Positions 1 through 8,930 of a stretch of DNA of 21,678 nt are shown one piece after another (within the stretch, counting starts at the first letter, position 1; each line of letters starts with the position of its first letter). Source of the stretch: Bacillota bacterium (GTDB taxonomy: Bacteria > Bacillota_I > Bacilli_A > ML615J-28 > CAG-698). The stretch is taken from NCBI GenBank assembly GCA_023410025.1, contig JAEYQM010000011.1:1-21678 (forward strand), written 5' to 3'. Below the pieces are notes generated by a model. The model had not been told where the DNA came from. It worked only from the letters and a program-made list of their open reading frames with translations, and made no database searches. Both the position numbers and the translations under genes were made by a program.

Positions 1-3000
1 ATATATGTTTCTGCAATTAATAACTCATCAAACACATACGTTGGAGGATTAACAAGTATTAATTTATCTGGCGATTTACATACCGGTGCTAATGTTACAT
101 CTACTCAGCCGACAGCAATTTTTGGTATTATAGACTCTATTAATTCAGCAAACATTTCAACAACTACACCTGTGGAATATATTTCAACACTAACTAAAGT
201 CACATTTAGTTATGGTATTAAAGGCGATGGTAATGTCTATGTTGGTGGAATAACTTCTCAAAATAATGGTTCTATCCAAGATACTATGAACATGGGCAAC
301 TTAACTATATATCAAGGAACCGAAATAAGTAAAACAAGTATTAGTATTGACAGTACTAATACTGCCGCTGGTTTAATTACTAATATATTAGGTGGTGTAG
401 TAGTTGGAGGAATTGCTTCCATTGTAACGGGCCCTAACTCACGTATATATGACACAGTAAATAATGGTGAAGTAATTGGAATTGCTTATAGTTATGCAAG
501 AAGTGGTGGGATATTAGGGGTAACGCTATATGATGAAATTGCAGCTGGTAAAGTAGTACCAATGCCATCTTCAGCAGATAAGGCAGCAAGAAGAAATGAA
601 ACTTCTAGCACCATTTTATCTAACTCAATTAATTTTGGTACTGTTATTGCTGTAACTAAATCTATTTCTGAATATACTGCGGGGAATGGAACTGAAGATC
701 GCCCTGCAATTTATGCATGTGCTGGTGGGGTAATTGGGTATGGTTTATCTGTTATGAAGAGAATGATAAATCATGGTGATGTATACTCAACAGATGTAGC
801 AGGAGGAGTAATTGGTGCAACATATGCTATTGGTAATGTAACAACAACTGTAAACATTAATACAGCTATTCACTATGGAAGCGTTCAAGCTATAAAAACT
901 GCCAATTATGGTAGTATTTCTAAAGAAATAATGAGTAAAAGTAATGTTAGAGGTATTGATGATGCTAACATGTATAAATTTACTGATTCAGAAGATTTAA
1001 AATTTTATTTTCCTCAAACTACTGGTGATTTAACTCAAGTTCCATTAAGTAAAAGAGGATTTGGAGGAGTATTTGGTAGATTACAAAGGGGTTATTCGGG
1101 AATTATGACTTCCAGCGGTGGAAGCTTTGATTACATCGTTAACGCGGATAAAAATGTTGACTTAATAGGTAGATTAGACCAAGTTCAAACATTTACACAA
1201 TCTTCTTCATATTTTAGATTTGCATCAGAATACTATTTTAGTGCAAAAGTTAACGATACAACACAAGCAGTATTTTCAGGGTATAAAACAAATTATATAT
1301 ACTATGAAAAATATGAAGGCACTGCAATTTCTGCTTCTGTTAATGTTGTAAGTAAAACAAGACAAAGCGGCAGTGGTCAAAACGCTGTATACTCATATAC
1401 TTTAGATTATACTTATACTACTATCAACACAACGCGTACAAATTATTATACATATTCAAAAACTGTTGGTAATACAACAGTCAACAATATAGAAGAAATA
1501 ACTGGCCAAACTCAATTAGCTGGTAATACATTATTGCCAGTAGCAGTAAGAAAAACAGAAACTGGTAATAATAGCTTATATGGAAACGCTGGTACCACAA
1601 CTAATAAGACTATAAATAATGAGCAGGTTACAGCAACTCTTACAGTGAGTAATCAAAATACCACAAGAATTACTGTAGAAAAACCATTAATTACAGAAAC
1701 TCCTGGTGGAGCTGGAAAATACATATATGATCCAAACTTTGTAATGAGAGATCCAAATACAAAACTTGCAACGGGTGAAAGTATTTCATCTTATATTTAC
1801 TATGTTAATGCTGATGTATTATCTACTACTCAAAAAGAGAAAAGACAAAATGGTATGTATGTATTAACAACTACATCAGGAAGTAAATTTGGTTCTATAT
1901 TGCCTGCAAACATCAGCATAACAAATATATATAGACTTAAGGATAATGTCAGCCCTAACGTAAATTATGGTGCTTTAAACGAGAGTCTAAAGGAAGAATT
2001 TGATACTAGTTTTAAAACTAGATATAATTTAGCTTTACAAACAATTTATAATGAAAAATCAGAGTTGTTGGAAGAAAATCAAGAAATATATCTAGAAGAA
2101 AATAACACTAATACACCAATTGCTAATGGCGTTGTTGATAATATAAATAAAAAGGTTACATTTGAAGCAAGTTTAAATCTGTTTGCTCCAACAAGTACTA
2201 CTGCCACTTTTAGTGTGGGATTTGCAAGTATATCGGAAAAGGCATTACTTGCATCTACTAATTACTCTTCATATATACATGAAGGAAATGTATTGACAAT
2301 TGAACAGTTTCAAGATTTACTATATGCTGAAAAGGATAGCATAGTTTCAAAAACTTTAGCTCCTATATTTAGCGTAGATATATCTAATGTACAAACAGAT
2401 GTGGATATTTATATTGGAAAATTGCGTGTTTATTCGGAAGCAGCCGTCAATGACCCAATTTTTATGAATGTAAATAATATATCTTTGTATACGACAGAAT
2501 ATAATGTGTATATAAGATTTAAAGCCAGAAACACCAGTGAAACACCTATATCAATAACAGGTGTAAGTATTGATGGAGCCAGTGTTAGTCAAACAAGTTT
2601 CTTTAATAATTATAATGATTTTCCAGTAAATAATAATATTAAATTTACCTTTACTGATTCAAATAAATTACTTCAAACTGGAACAGATATATCTCAATTT
2701 GTAAGTCTATATTATTTAAATGAAAAAGTAGATTATAATTATTATACTATTACATCAAATGCAGTTAATAGTAGTGGCGTATTTGATTTTACAATCTACT
2801 TTACTGATAGTTTAGTTGGTGGAAGTTATGAAATTAGATATAAATATTTTTCTTATGAAACAGATAGAGTAATTAATGTAAGAAATGCTTATTCTACCCA
2901 AAATACTATTTATGAATTAAAGTACTATTCATTCTATAATCCTTTATCTATAACTGATGGAAAAATTGCTACATTAATTGATTTTAATGCCCCTTTAATT

Positions 3001-4632
3001 AATGGGCCTGTAAGTTTTATAGAAAACACATTATCTAATTTTGCTTATTTATCAAATAGAAGATATGTAGTTTTTGGTGTTGAAGAGTTTGAAATTATTG
3101 TATCGCCATTTGCATCATTAGTTTCAATTTCATATGAAGGATTTAAATATAATGATAATGGCTATAGGGAGTATTATTTTAAGTATGTTATAAAGAGTGA
3201 AGCCCAAGTTAATACGGCTGGATCCAATGGTGTAACATATGAACATACAATAACAGAAAAATCACTCAATGTTTTAGAAGTTAAAAAAGATGATAATGCC
3301 GTTTCAACTAGTAATTTGTTTGCAACACGTGAAGCGTTACAAACAAAATTCTCTATTAACTTTGGAATCAATAGTTCATTGTCAGATTATATATATAATC
3401 TAGATACACAAAGTTCATATGGATTTATACGTATTATTTCAACAAATATTACTAATGGTTCTATACCAATTGATGGCGTTTTATATGGTGCTGATGAGTT
3501 ATTATATATTTATATAACTTCCGAAAACAATCCCGGTATATATAAATTCGAATTTGAATTTGTTAGGTACAATAGTTTGGGTATTGAAGAGGTTGTAATT
3601 ATTGGTGCAATTAGTATTGAGAAAAAAGCAGGAGAAGATGCATATTTAAAGAATATTCAATTTACCGATGTTGTTACAACGAGTTATTTTGATGTGTTTC
3701 AAGCAGATAAATTTGGAAACAAGGTAACTAATAGTCCGTATATTATGAAGGTTTTTTATGATGGTATTGACTATGATAATTCTGATAAAAATGGAGTACA
3801 ATATTATCGAATTGATGGTAAAGTTCCAAACATTCCGTTAAATGATTATTATCCAAATATGGTTGAATATTTGCCAGCTGGTGCAAGTGTTTCCCGTGGG
3901 AAATTTGTTAACAATGTTTGGGTGGGTGGCCCTGAAGTTTATGCTGATGCTACGGATGAGGAAAAAAGTGTTTTAGGAACGGATTATACATATGATCAAG
4001 AAACTGGTGAAGAAGGAAATATCGTTATTGCCTATCGTGTAAGATCTGAAGATGGTAATAATTTCACATATTACTTTATATCCGTAATTGACGTTATGTA
4101 TAATGTAACACTATCATTTTCAATTTATTACTTAGAAAATGGTGTTGAAACAATTGCTTATAATTCTTTAGAACTAAAGAATAAAACAATATTCATGAAG
4201 ATTGAAAACTTTAATGCCTATTTAGGTAATGAAAAGGTAATTGCAACTGAAGCACTTGCTGAAAACGTAAGTGATTTTCCAACTTTTAATAGCATTGGTG
4301 GATATAACAATAGTTTTATCCAATTTAATACCCCTAATAGTGATGAATATTTATATTTGTTTGGACGTAACATGAGTGGATTCTATAAGATCAGTTTAGA
4401 CCTTCCTAAAACAAGTGCTGGTTTAAATATTTATAAGTATGATATTATTTATAATAATCAGTATTTACCAAAAATGAATCAGTATATAAGTGGAGAAAAG
4501 GGTAATTACTATTATATTGAAACTGCTGAAAGAAATAGGACAAGAAATTTTAAAATAGTAGTGAGTAAATTAGATGAACCAACAGGAAATCCATATTGGG
4601 GCTTAACTGATTACTATGATACTTGGAAATAA
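1..4632 (+). CDS. Very large surface/secreted protein with GLUG-like repeats, 5' end outside the window
   Basis: The reading frame is open from the first base, so the true start lies upstream. The GTG at 172 is an internal valine codon, not a start. At least 1543 residues are visible. The first ~300 residues hold irregular glycine-rich units of the type GGI/GGV followed about 15 residues later by I/V-N-x-G-x-V (for example DTVNNGEVIG, RMINHGDVYS). This resembles the GLUG motif of bacterial adhesins and secreted proteins. The rest is rich in Tyr, Asn, Thr and Ser, looks beta-stranded, and shows no domain I recognise. No transmembrane segment, LPXTG motif or other C-terminal anchor is visible before the stop. 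Any anchoring must therefore be N-terminal (signal peptide or lipobox upstream of the window), or the protein is released. No catalytic motif is seen. A role in adhesion or as a surface coat is a guess from composition and repeats. It is transcribed separately from ktrB, because a terminator and a new promoter follow it. Confidence 0.8.
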   Translation: MYVSAINNSSNTYVGGLTSINLSGDLHTGANVTSTQPTAIFGIIDSINSANISTTTPVEYISTLTKVTFSYGIKGDGNVYVGGITSQNNGSIQDTMNMGNLTIYQGTEISKTSISIDSTNTAAGLITNILGGVVVGGIASIVTGPNSRIYDTVNNGEVIGIAYSYARSGGILGVTLYDEIAAGKVVPMPSSADKAARRNETSSTILSNSINFGTVIAVTKSISEYTAGNGTEDRPAIYACAGGVIGYGLSVMKRMINHGDVYSTDVAGGVIGATYAIGNVTTTVNINTAIHYGSVQAIKTANYGSISKEIMSKSNVRGIDDANMYKFTDSEDLKFYFPQTTGDLTQVPLSKRGFGGVFGRLQRGYSGIMTSSGGSFDYIVNADKNVDLIGRLDQVQTFTQSSSYFRFASEYYFSAKVNDTTQAVFSGYKTNYIYYEKYEGTAISASVNVVSKTRQSGSGQNAVYSYTLDYTYTTINTTRTNYYTYSKTVGNTTVNNIEEITGQTQLAGNTLLPVAVRKTETGNNSLYGNAGTTTNKTINNEQVTATLTVSNQNTTRITVEKPLITETPGGAGKYIYDPNFVMRDPNTKLATGESISSYIYYVNADVLSTTQKEKRQNGMYVLTTTSGSKFGSILPANISITNIYRLKDNVSPNVNYGALNESLKEEFDTSFKTRYNLALQTIYNEKSELLEENQEIYLEENNTNTPIANGVVDNINKKVTFEASLNLFAPTSTTATFSVGFASISEKALLASTNYSSYIHEGNVLTIEQFQDLLYAEKDSIVSKTLAPIFSVDISNVQTDVDIYIGKLRVYSEAAVNDPIFMNVNNISLYTTEYNVYIRFKARNTSETPISITGVSIDGASVSQTSFFNNYNDFPVNNNIKFTFTDSNKLLQTGTDISQFVSLYYLNEKVDYNYYTITSNAVNSSGVFDFTIYFTDSLVGGSYEIRYKYFSYETDRVINVRNAYSTQNTIYELKYYSFYNPLSITDGKIATLIDFNAPLINGPVSFIENTLSNFAYLSNRRYVVFGVEEFEIIVSPFASLVSISYEGFKYNDNGYREYYFKYVIKSEAQVNTAGSNGVTYEHTITEKSLNVLEVKKDDNAVSTSNLFATREALQTKFSINFGINSSLSDYIYNLDTQSSYGFIRIISTNITNGSIPIDGVLYGADELLYIYITSENNPGIYKFEFEFVRYNSLGIEEVVIIGAISIEKKAGEDAYLKNIQFTDVVTTSYFDVFQADKFGNKVTNSPYIMKVFYDGIDYDNSDKNGVQYYRIDGKVPNIPLNDYYPNMVEYLPAGASVSRGKFVNNVWVGGPEVYADATDEEKSVLGTDYTYDQETGEEGNIVIAYRVRSEDGNNFTYYFISVIDVMYNVTLSFSIYYLENGVETIAYNSLELKNKTIFMKIENFNAYLGNEKVIATEALAENVSDFPTFNSIGGYNNSFIQFNTPNSDEYLYLFGRNMSGFYKISLDLPKTSAGLNIYKYDIIYNNQYLPKMNQYISGEKGNYYYIETAERNRTRNFKIVVSKLDEPTGNPYWGLTDYYDTWK

Positions 4633-4634
4633 GT

Positions 4635-4660
4635 AGGAACCTGTATATCAGGTTCCTTTT
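4635..4660 (+). terminator. Rho-independent terminator of the large surface protein gene
   Basis: A perfect 9-bp stem AGGAACCTG / CAGGTTCCT (4635-4643 with 4649-4657) encloses the loop TATAT and runs into TTTT. It starts two bases after the TAA stop. Confidence 0.9.
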
Positions 4661-4681
4661 AATTGTCTATAATATAAATTC

Positions 4682-4709
4682 TTGCATAAATAAATTTTAA
4701 TAGTATAAT
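4682..4709 (+). promoter_or_regulatory. Probable sigma-A promoter for ktrBA
   Basis: A -35-like TTGCAT at 4682-4687 is separated by 16 bp from a perfect -10 TATAAT at 4704-4709. A second TATAAT at 4734-4739 lacks a recognisable -35. The ribosome binding site AAAAGGAAAG lies just before the ATG at 4768. Confidence 0.6.
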
Positions 4710-4767
4710 ATACTAGTAATATGTTAAATAATGTATAATAAATGCAAAGTAGTTAAAAGGAAAGAAA

Positions 4768-6093
4768 ATGAAAAAGAATAACCCTTATTTAATAATTTTA
4801 TTAGGATTTGTTGCAGTAAGTTTTGTTGGCGCGCTACTATTAATGTTGCCCATATCAAGAGTTGATGGATATAATGCTAGTTTTATTGATGAATTATTTA
4901 CTGCAGTAAGTGCTGTTTGTGTAACAGGGTTGACTTCAGTTCAATCAATTGATACAAGTTATACATTTTTTGGCCAATTTGTAATAATTTTACTAGAAGA
5001 AATTGGTGGGTTAGGGTTTATTACAATTGTAATGTTTTTATTTTCATTAATGGGTTTAAAAATAGGAATTGCCGACAGGTTTTTAATAAAAGAATCAATG
5101 AACCAAAATTCCGCAAGTGGTATGGTTAAATTAGTTAGAAGTACGGTTAAAATAACTTTAATTGTTCAGCTAATTGGTGCTGTATTAAACTTTATAGTTT
5201 TTATTGGTGATTTTAATTTTTTTGAAGCCTTATGGTTAAGTATATTTCATTCGATTACAGCATTTAATAATGCGGGATTTAGTATATTAAGTGAAGCTCA
5301 ATTACAATACTATAATAGCAATATTTTCTATGTGTTAATTACATCAATACTAATTTTTATTGGTGGGATTGGCTTTGTAGTTATCTATGACGTTATCCAT
5401 GTTAAATCATGGAGAAAATTAAGAATACACTCAAAAATTGTTTTAAAGACATCTTTTGTTTTAATTGTTGTTGGAACTTTGATTTTTAAAATAAGTGAGT
5501 GGAATCAAATAACTTGGTTAGAAGCATTCTTTACATCTGTGAACTTAAGAACTGCTGGTTTTTTTGGCATTAATTATAATATGCTATCTTTTTTAGGATA
5601 TATGATTGCACTGGCATTTATGTTTATTGGCGGGTCTCCAGCATCAACTGCTGGTGGTGTAAAAGTAACAACATTTTATACACTAGTTAAATCAATTGCT
5701 TCTTTTGCAACTGGCAAAAGGACCCTAACTTATAATCGTCAAATATCTAATTATTCTATTACTAAGGCATTCGTCTTGGTTATGTTTTCAATAACTGTTA
5801 TTTTTATGGGTGTAAGTATAATTAGTATCATTGAAAGATTTAATAGTGGTGCTGAAGAAGGATATGGATATCTAACAAAAATAGTGTTTGAAGTATTTTC
5901 AGCGTTCAGTAATACTGGTGCTAGTATGGGGATAACTCCAGGACTTCATTCTATAAGTAAAATCGTTATAATTTTTATAATGTTATTTGGTAGATTAGGA
6001 CCAATTAGTATCATTAAAATGTGGAGTACACGTTGGAATAATGAATCGAATAATAAAATTAAATATATTGAAGAAAAAATGTTGATTGGTTAA
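4768..6093 (+). CDS. ktrB: Potassium uptake protein KtrB/TrkH family, membrane channel subunit
   Basis: This integral membrane subunit conducts K+ (with Na+ in Ktr systems) into the cell and is gated by the cytosolic RCK protein encoded next to it. All four selectivity-filter segments of the TrkH/KtrB superfamily are visible: VCVTGLT (about 50-56), NNAGF (167-171), LRTAGF (260-265) and SNTGAS (381-386). The conserved gating-loop sequence GGSPASTAGG is at 288-297. At 441 residues it matches KtrB (about 440-450) better than the longer TrkH (about 480). The protein is hydrophobic throughout, with positively charged cytosolic loops. The start is supported by AAAAGGAAAG a few bases upstream. It is followed after 9 bp by ktrA, so the two form an operon. 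I call KtrB rather than TrkH from length and from the single-RCK partner; this is confident at family level. Confidence 0.93.
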   Translation: MKKNNPYLIILLGFVAVSFVGALLLMLPISRVDGYNASFIDELFTAVSAVCVTGLTSVQSIDTSYTFFGQFVIILLEEIGGLGFITIVMFLFSLMGLKIGIADRFLIKESMNQNSASGMVKLVRSTVKITLIVQLIGAVLNFIVFIGDFNFFEALWLSIFHSITAFNNAGFSILSEAQLQYYNSNIFYVLITSILIFIGGIGFVVIYDVIHVKSWRKLRIHSKIVLKTSFVLIVVGTLIFKISEWNQITWLEAFFTSVNLRTAGFFGINYNMLSFLGYMIALAFMFIGGSPASTAGGVKVTTFYTLVKSIASFATGKRTLTYNRQISNYSITKAFVLVMFSITVIFMGVSIISIIERFNSGAEEGYGYLTKIVFEVFSAFSNTGASMGITPGLHSISKIVIIFIMLFGRLGPISIIKMWSTRWNNESNNKIKYIEEKMLIG

Positions 6094-6102
6094 GGAGTAT
6101 AT

Positions 6103-6771
6103 ATGAGAAAAACATTTGCCATTTTAGGATTGGGACGATTTGGACTAAAACTTGTTGAAGAATTAAATCGTCATGATGTGGACATAATTGCACTTGATAA
6201 AGATGAAAATAATGTTGCAAAAGCTGCAGAAATTATTAGTAATGCATTTATTTGTGATATAACTGATGAGGCAGCTTTACGCGAACTTGGAGTTAATAAT
6301 GTTGATCATGCTGTTGTTGCTTTAGGATCTAAATTACAAGATACTATTATGTCGACAATTATTTTAAAAGAGTTTGGAATTAAAAAAATTACAGTTAGAG
6401 TTGATGATGATTATTATATAAATGTCATGAAAAGAATTGGTGCAACTGATATTGTGTCTCCACAAAAATTAGCTGGTGTACGACTTGCTAATAAAATTGT
6501 TAGCGATACATTTATTGATTACTTTAATTTAAGCAGTAATTATTGTATTGTTGAACTAATTGTTACTGAAAATAATGAACCTATTACAATTCAAGAGTTA
6601 AATCCTAGAAATAATTATGATGTAAATCTTTTATTAATTCACAGGGGTGATGATATATTCCCCCCAAAAGCTAATGATTCTTTACTTCCTAATGATACAA
6701 TATTTGTTTTTGGTGATAAAGATAAGATTGCTGCTTTCAATATAGTGATTAATCACCAAAACCATAAATAA
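6103..6771 (+). CDS. ktrA: KtrA/TrkA-type RCK regulatory subunit of the potassium transporter
   Basis: This cytosolic RCK protein forms a ring on KtrB and opens or closes it in response to nucleotides. The N-terminal Rossmann fold carries the dinucleotide motif GLGRFG (9-14) and an acidic residue at the end of beta-2 (Asp32, in IIALDKDE), typical for binding the adenosine ribose. The RCK_N domain spans about residues 3-122. An RCK_C domain follows (about 137-215), which in Bacillota KtrA proteins binds cyclic di-AMP; binding here is inferred from family only. The length, 222 residues, equals typical KtrA and is half of the duplicated enterobacterial TrkA. AAGGAG overlaps the ktrB stop region and serves the ATG at 6103, so the gene is cotranscribed with ktrB. 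The stop codon abuts the terminator hairpin. Confidence 0.93.
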   Translation: MRKTFAILGLGRFGLKLVEELNRHDVDIIALDKDENNVAKAAEIISNAFICDITDEAALRELGVNNVDHAVVALGSKLQDTIMSTIILKEFGIKKITVRVDDDYYINVMKRIGATDIVSPQKLAGVRLANKIVSDTFIDYFNLSSNYCIVELIVTENNEPITIQELNPRNNYDVNLLLIHRGDDIFPPKANDSLLPNDTIFVFGDKDKIAAFNIVINHQNHK

Positions 6772-6800
6772 AAACATCACTACAAATGTAGTGATGTTTT
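6771..6800. terminator. Bidirectional terminator between ktrA and asnS
   Basis: A 13-bp perfect stem AAAACATCACTAC / GTAGTGATGTTTT (6771-6783 with 6788-6800) has a 4-nt loop. A T-run follows on the plus strand and T-rich sequence (complement of 6766-6774) on the minus strand. It lies between the two convergent stop codons and can serve both genes. Confidence 0.9.
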
Positions 6801-6802
6801 TT

Positions 6803-8188
6803 TTAGAATTCACAATTATTTGGTGTTCTAGGGAATGGAATTACGTCTCTAATGTTTTCTACGCCAGTAACATACATAATTAGTCTTTCAAAGCCTAAAC
6901 CGAATCCTGCGTGATATACTCCGCCAAATCTTCTTAAATCTAAGTACCATTCCATTGATTCTTCTGGAATATTTAATTCCTTCATTCTTTGAAGTAATAC
7001 ATCCATTCTTTCTTCTCTTTGGCTACCACCAACTAGTTCGCCGCTTCCAGGGACTAGTAAGTCTACGGCAGCAACAGTTTTGTTATCATCGTTAACTCTC
7101 ATGTAGAAAGCTTTGATTTCTTTAGGCCAGTTGGTAATAAATACTGGAGATTTAAAATATTCATCAGTTAAGTATTTTTCGTGTTCTGTAGCCAAATCAG
7201 TACCAAAGTCAATTTTATTTTCAAATACTTTATTTGAATTTTTTAATATTTCAACAGCTTTTTCATAATCACATCTTACAATTTTTGATTCTAAGAAATC
7301 TTTTAATTGCTTTGTTTTACCACTAGCAACAAACTCATCAAAGAAACTTAATTCTTCAGAGGCATTGTCAAGTATGTATTTGATTACATGTTTAAGCATT
7401 CTTTCAATTAAATCCATATCATCATTTAAATCAGCAAATGCCATTTCTGGTTCAATCATCCAAAATTCTGAAGCGTGTCTTGTAGTGTTGGAATTTTCAG
7501 CACGGAATGTTGGTCCAAATGTATAAACATTTTTGAATGCTAAAGCATATGTTTCAGCTTCAAGTTGTCCTGATACAGTTAAATTTGCTTTTTTACCAAA
7601 AAAATCTTTTGAGTAATCAACTTCAGATTTACTATCTCTAATTCTATCTAAATCAAGAGTGGTTACTTGGAACATATCTCCAGCACCTTCAGCATCACTA
7701 GCTGTAATAATTGGAGTATGAACATATGTAAATTCATTTTTTCTAAAGAAATCATGAATTGCAAATGCAAGTAAGCTTCTTACTCTAAAGACAGCATTAA
7801 ACAAGTTTGTACGTGCTCTTAAATGTGCTTGTTCACGTAAAAATTCTCTTGTATGTCTTTTTGGTTGAATTGGATAGTTCTCAGGGCAATCACCTTCAAG
7901 AACAACATTTGTTGCCTTGATTTCAAATGGTTGTTTTTCATTTGGTCCTAAAACAATAATTCCTGTTACTGTTAATGCACACCCAACACGAAATTTTGAT
8001 ACTTGGTTAAAATTTTCCAATCCTTTATCATAAACAATTTGTAAATTTCCAAGAGTTGATCCGTCATTAAAACTAATAAATCCAAATTCTTTTTGGTTGC
8101 GGTTAGTTCTAATCCACCCTTTAACAACAACTTCTTTGTTAAGAAGTTCTGTATAATTCTTTGATAAGTAACGAGCGCTTGTTTTCAT
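6803..8188 (-). CDS. asnS: Asparaginyl-tRNA synthetase
   Basis: This class IIb synthetase charges tRNA-Asn with asparagine in the cytosol. An N-terminal OB-fold anticodon-binding domain (about 15-105) begins with the conserved VVVKGWIRTNR and is followed by the class II catalytic core. Motif 2 is FRAENSNTTRHASEFWMIEPE (from 228), with the FRAE Arg and Glu and the NTTRH signature that separates AsnS from AspS. Motif 3 is GFGLGFERLIMY (about 428-439). The length, 461 residues, is near the family norm (about 430-465). The start at 8188 is preceded by AGGAGGAA (8198-8191 on the minus strand). A T-box leader with an apparent Asn specifier codon lies upstream and independently supports the amino-acid assignment. 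A dedicated asnS implies direct charging, so the indirect Asp-to-Asn amidation route is not needed for tRNA-Asn. Confidence 0.96.
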   Translation of the reverse strand: MKTSARYLSKNYTELLNKEVVVKGWIRTNRNQKEFGFISFNDGSTLGNLQIVYDKGLENFNQVSKFRVGCALTVTGIIVLGPNEKQPFEIKATNVVLEGDCPENYPIQPKRHTREFLREQAHLRARTNLFNAVFRVRSLLAFAIHDFFRKNEFTYVHTPIITASDAEGAGDMFQVTTLDLDRIRDSKSEVDYSKDFFGKKANLTVSGQLEAETYALAFKNVYTFGPTFRAENSNTTRHASEFWMIEPEMAFADLNDDMDLIERMLKHVIKYILDNASEELSFFDEFVASGKTKQLKDFLESKIVRCDYEKAVEILKNSNKVFENKIDFGTDLATEHEKYLTDEYFKSPVFITNWPKEIKAFYMRVNDDNKTVAAVDLLVPGSGELVGGSQREERMDVLLQRMKELNIPEESMEWYLDLRRFGGVYHAGFGLGFERLIMYVTGVENIRDVIPFPRTPNNCEF

Positions 8189-8198
8189 TTTTCCTCCT

Positions 8199-8439
8199 AT
8201 ATAAAAATAAAAAATCCTTAAGACTTATCTTAAGGACGAAAATTTCCGTGGTACCACCCTAATTCACTAAAATAAAAATTTTAGTGCACTCAAATGCTTT
8301 TAATGCAAGCTTACAGTTAGTTCTACTTAATTTCTTCTAACAACTCAGAGTGTTCTTTCATAGGGGTTCATCATGGGTTCACACTATCTCCATGTCACTT
8401 AACTGAACTTTACCAATTACTTTTCTCGTCAAAGTTTAT
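8199..8439 (-). promoter_or_regulatory. T-box riboswitch leader of asnS (tRNA-Asn sensing)
   Basis: Read on the minus strand, the leader carries the highly conserved T-box core AGGGTGGTACCACGG (8260-8246), which pairs with the free CCA end of uncharged tRNA. It is preceded by a stem III hairpin CACTAAAA/TTTTAGTG (8286-8265). It is followed by a terminator of 9 bp, TCCTTAAGA/TCTTAAGGA (8236-8215), ending in a T-run. Stem I begins near 8430 (GACGAGAAAAGTA). The segment GAAAGAACACTCTGAG places an AAC codon at 8354-8352 in the expected specifier position, followed by a purine as in other T-boxes; AAC encodes Asn. The family rule is that uncharged tRNA-Asn stabilises the antiterminator and turns asnS on. 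The core and terminator are seen directly. The exact specifier loop pairing is my reading. Confidence 0.93.
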
Positions 8440-8445
8440 ATTTTT

Positions 8446-8473
8446 ATTATATCATATTTGCATATTTTGTCAA
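8446..8473 (-). promoter_or_regulatory. Consensus promoter of the asnS T-box leader
   Basis: On the minus strand a perfect TTGACA (8473-8468), a 16-bp spacer and a perfect TATAAT (8451-8446) with extended -10 TGA predict a start near 8439. That leaves the whole T-box in the transcript. Confidence 0.88.
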
Positions 8474-8582
8474 TTATTTCATAGCAAAATTATTATATGC
8501 AAAAAAATAGTAATATATTATACGTTTTTTGCATAAAATAAAAACGGAAAAAACAAATAAAAAATTATTTGTATAATATGTA
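8474..8582. other. Divergent intergenic spacer between the asnS and csp promoters, with two inverted repeats
   Basis: No gene is seen. It holds an inverted repeat with 10-bp arms ATGCAAAAAA / TTTTTTGCAT (8497-8506 and 8525-8534, 18-nt spacer). A shorter perfect one, CAAATAA-AAAA-TTATTTG (8554-8571), lies directly upstream of the csp -35 box. Either could be an operator; neither has a T-run arrangement typical of a terminator. Function is unknown. Confidence 0.55.
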
Positions 8583-8611
8583 TTGACTTAAATTTAAAAA
8601 AATGCTATGAT
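8583..8611 (+). promoter_or_regulatory. Promoter of the cold-shock protein gene
   Basis: TTGACT (8583-8588), a 17-bp spacer, and TATGAT (8606-8611) with an extended -10 TGC (8603-8605) predict transcription from about 8618. The untranslated leader would be about 105 nt, a length usual for cold-shock mRNAs whose folding controls translation. Confidence 0.75.
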
Positions 8612-8723
8612 AGTAGTGTAATTTTAAAAGTATATTATAATAATGTATCAAATGCCTTTTATTGGATATTATACTGTGATTATTTTATTTTTTTATTACA
8701 ATAATTTTTTAAGGAGGATTCCT

Positions 8724-8927
8724 ATGAAAACAGGAACAGTTAAATGGTTTAACAACGATAAAGGCTTTGGTTTCATTAAAATGGAAAACGGCGAAGACAT
8801 TTTCGTTCATTTTTCTGCTATCAAGACTGCTGGAGTTAAGAGCTTACAAGAAGGTCAAAAAGTGACTTTTGAAGAAGTTCAAGGCAACCGTGGTTTACAA
8901 GCATCAAATGTATCAATTGTTAAGTAA
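8724..8927 (+). CDS. csp: Cold-shock protein (CspA/CspB family)
   Basis: This is a 67-residue single cold-shock domain (OB fold) that binds single-stranded RNA and DNA and acts as an RNA chaperone. It starts MKTGTVKWFNNDKGFGFI and contains both RNA-binding motifs: RNP1 as KGFGFI (about 13-18) and RNP2 as DIFVHF (about 25-30). The length is the family norm (65-70). I chose the ATG at 8724 because AAGGAGG (8711-8717) lies at ideal distance. A reading frame can be extended to an ATG at 8643, but the extra 27 hydrophobic residues come from the leader, lack a ribosome binding site and precede a canonical csp N-terminus. The gene is monocistronic, between its own promoter and a terminator. Several csp paralogues are common in one genome, so cspA, cspB and cspC cannot be told apart here. 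Confidence 0.95.
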   Translation: MKTGTVKWFNNDKGFGFIKMENGEDIFVHFSAIKTAGVKSLQEGQKVTFEEVQGNRGLQASNVSIVK

Positions 8928-8930
8928 ATT

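Noticed and set aside
172..174. Start codon for the large surface protein
   Set aside because: It is a GTG inside a frame that is open from base 1, has no ribosome binding site, and the GLUG-like repeats already begin upstream.
4661..4767. Cyclic-di-AMP (ydaO-type) riboswitch before ktrB
   Set aside because: The intergenic stretch is only about 107 bp, AT-rich and holds promoter-like boxes; the conserved ydaO core is not there.
8643..8723. 27-residue N-terminal extension of the cold-shock protein
   Set aside because: No ribosome binding site before 8643; AAGGAGG is placed for 8724, and the family starts there. The region is the untranslated leader.
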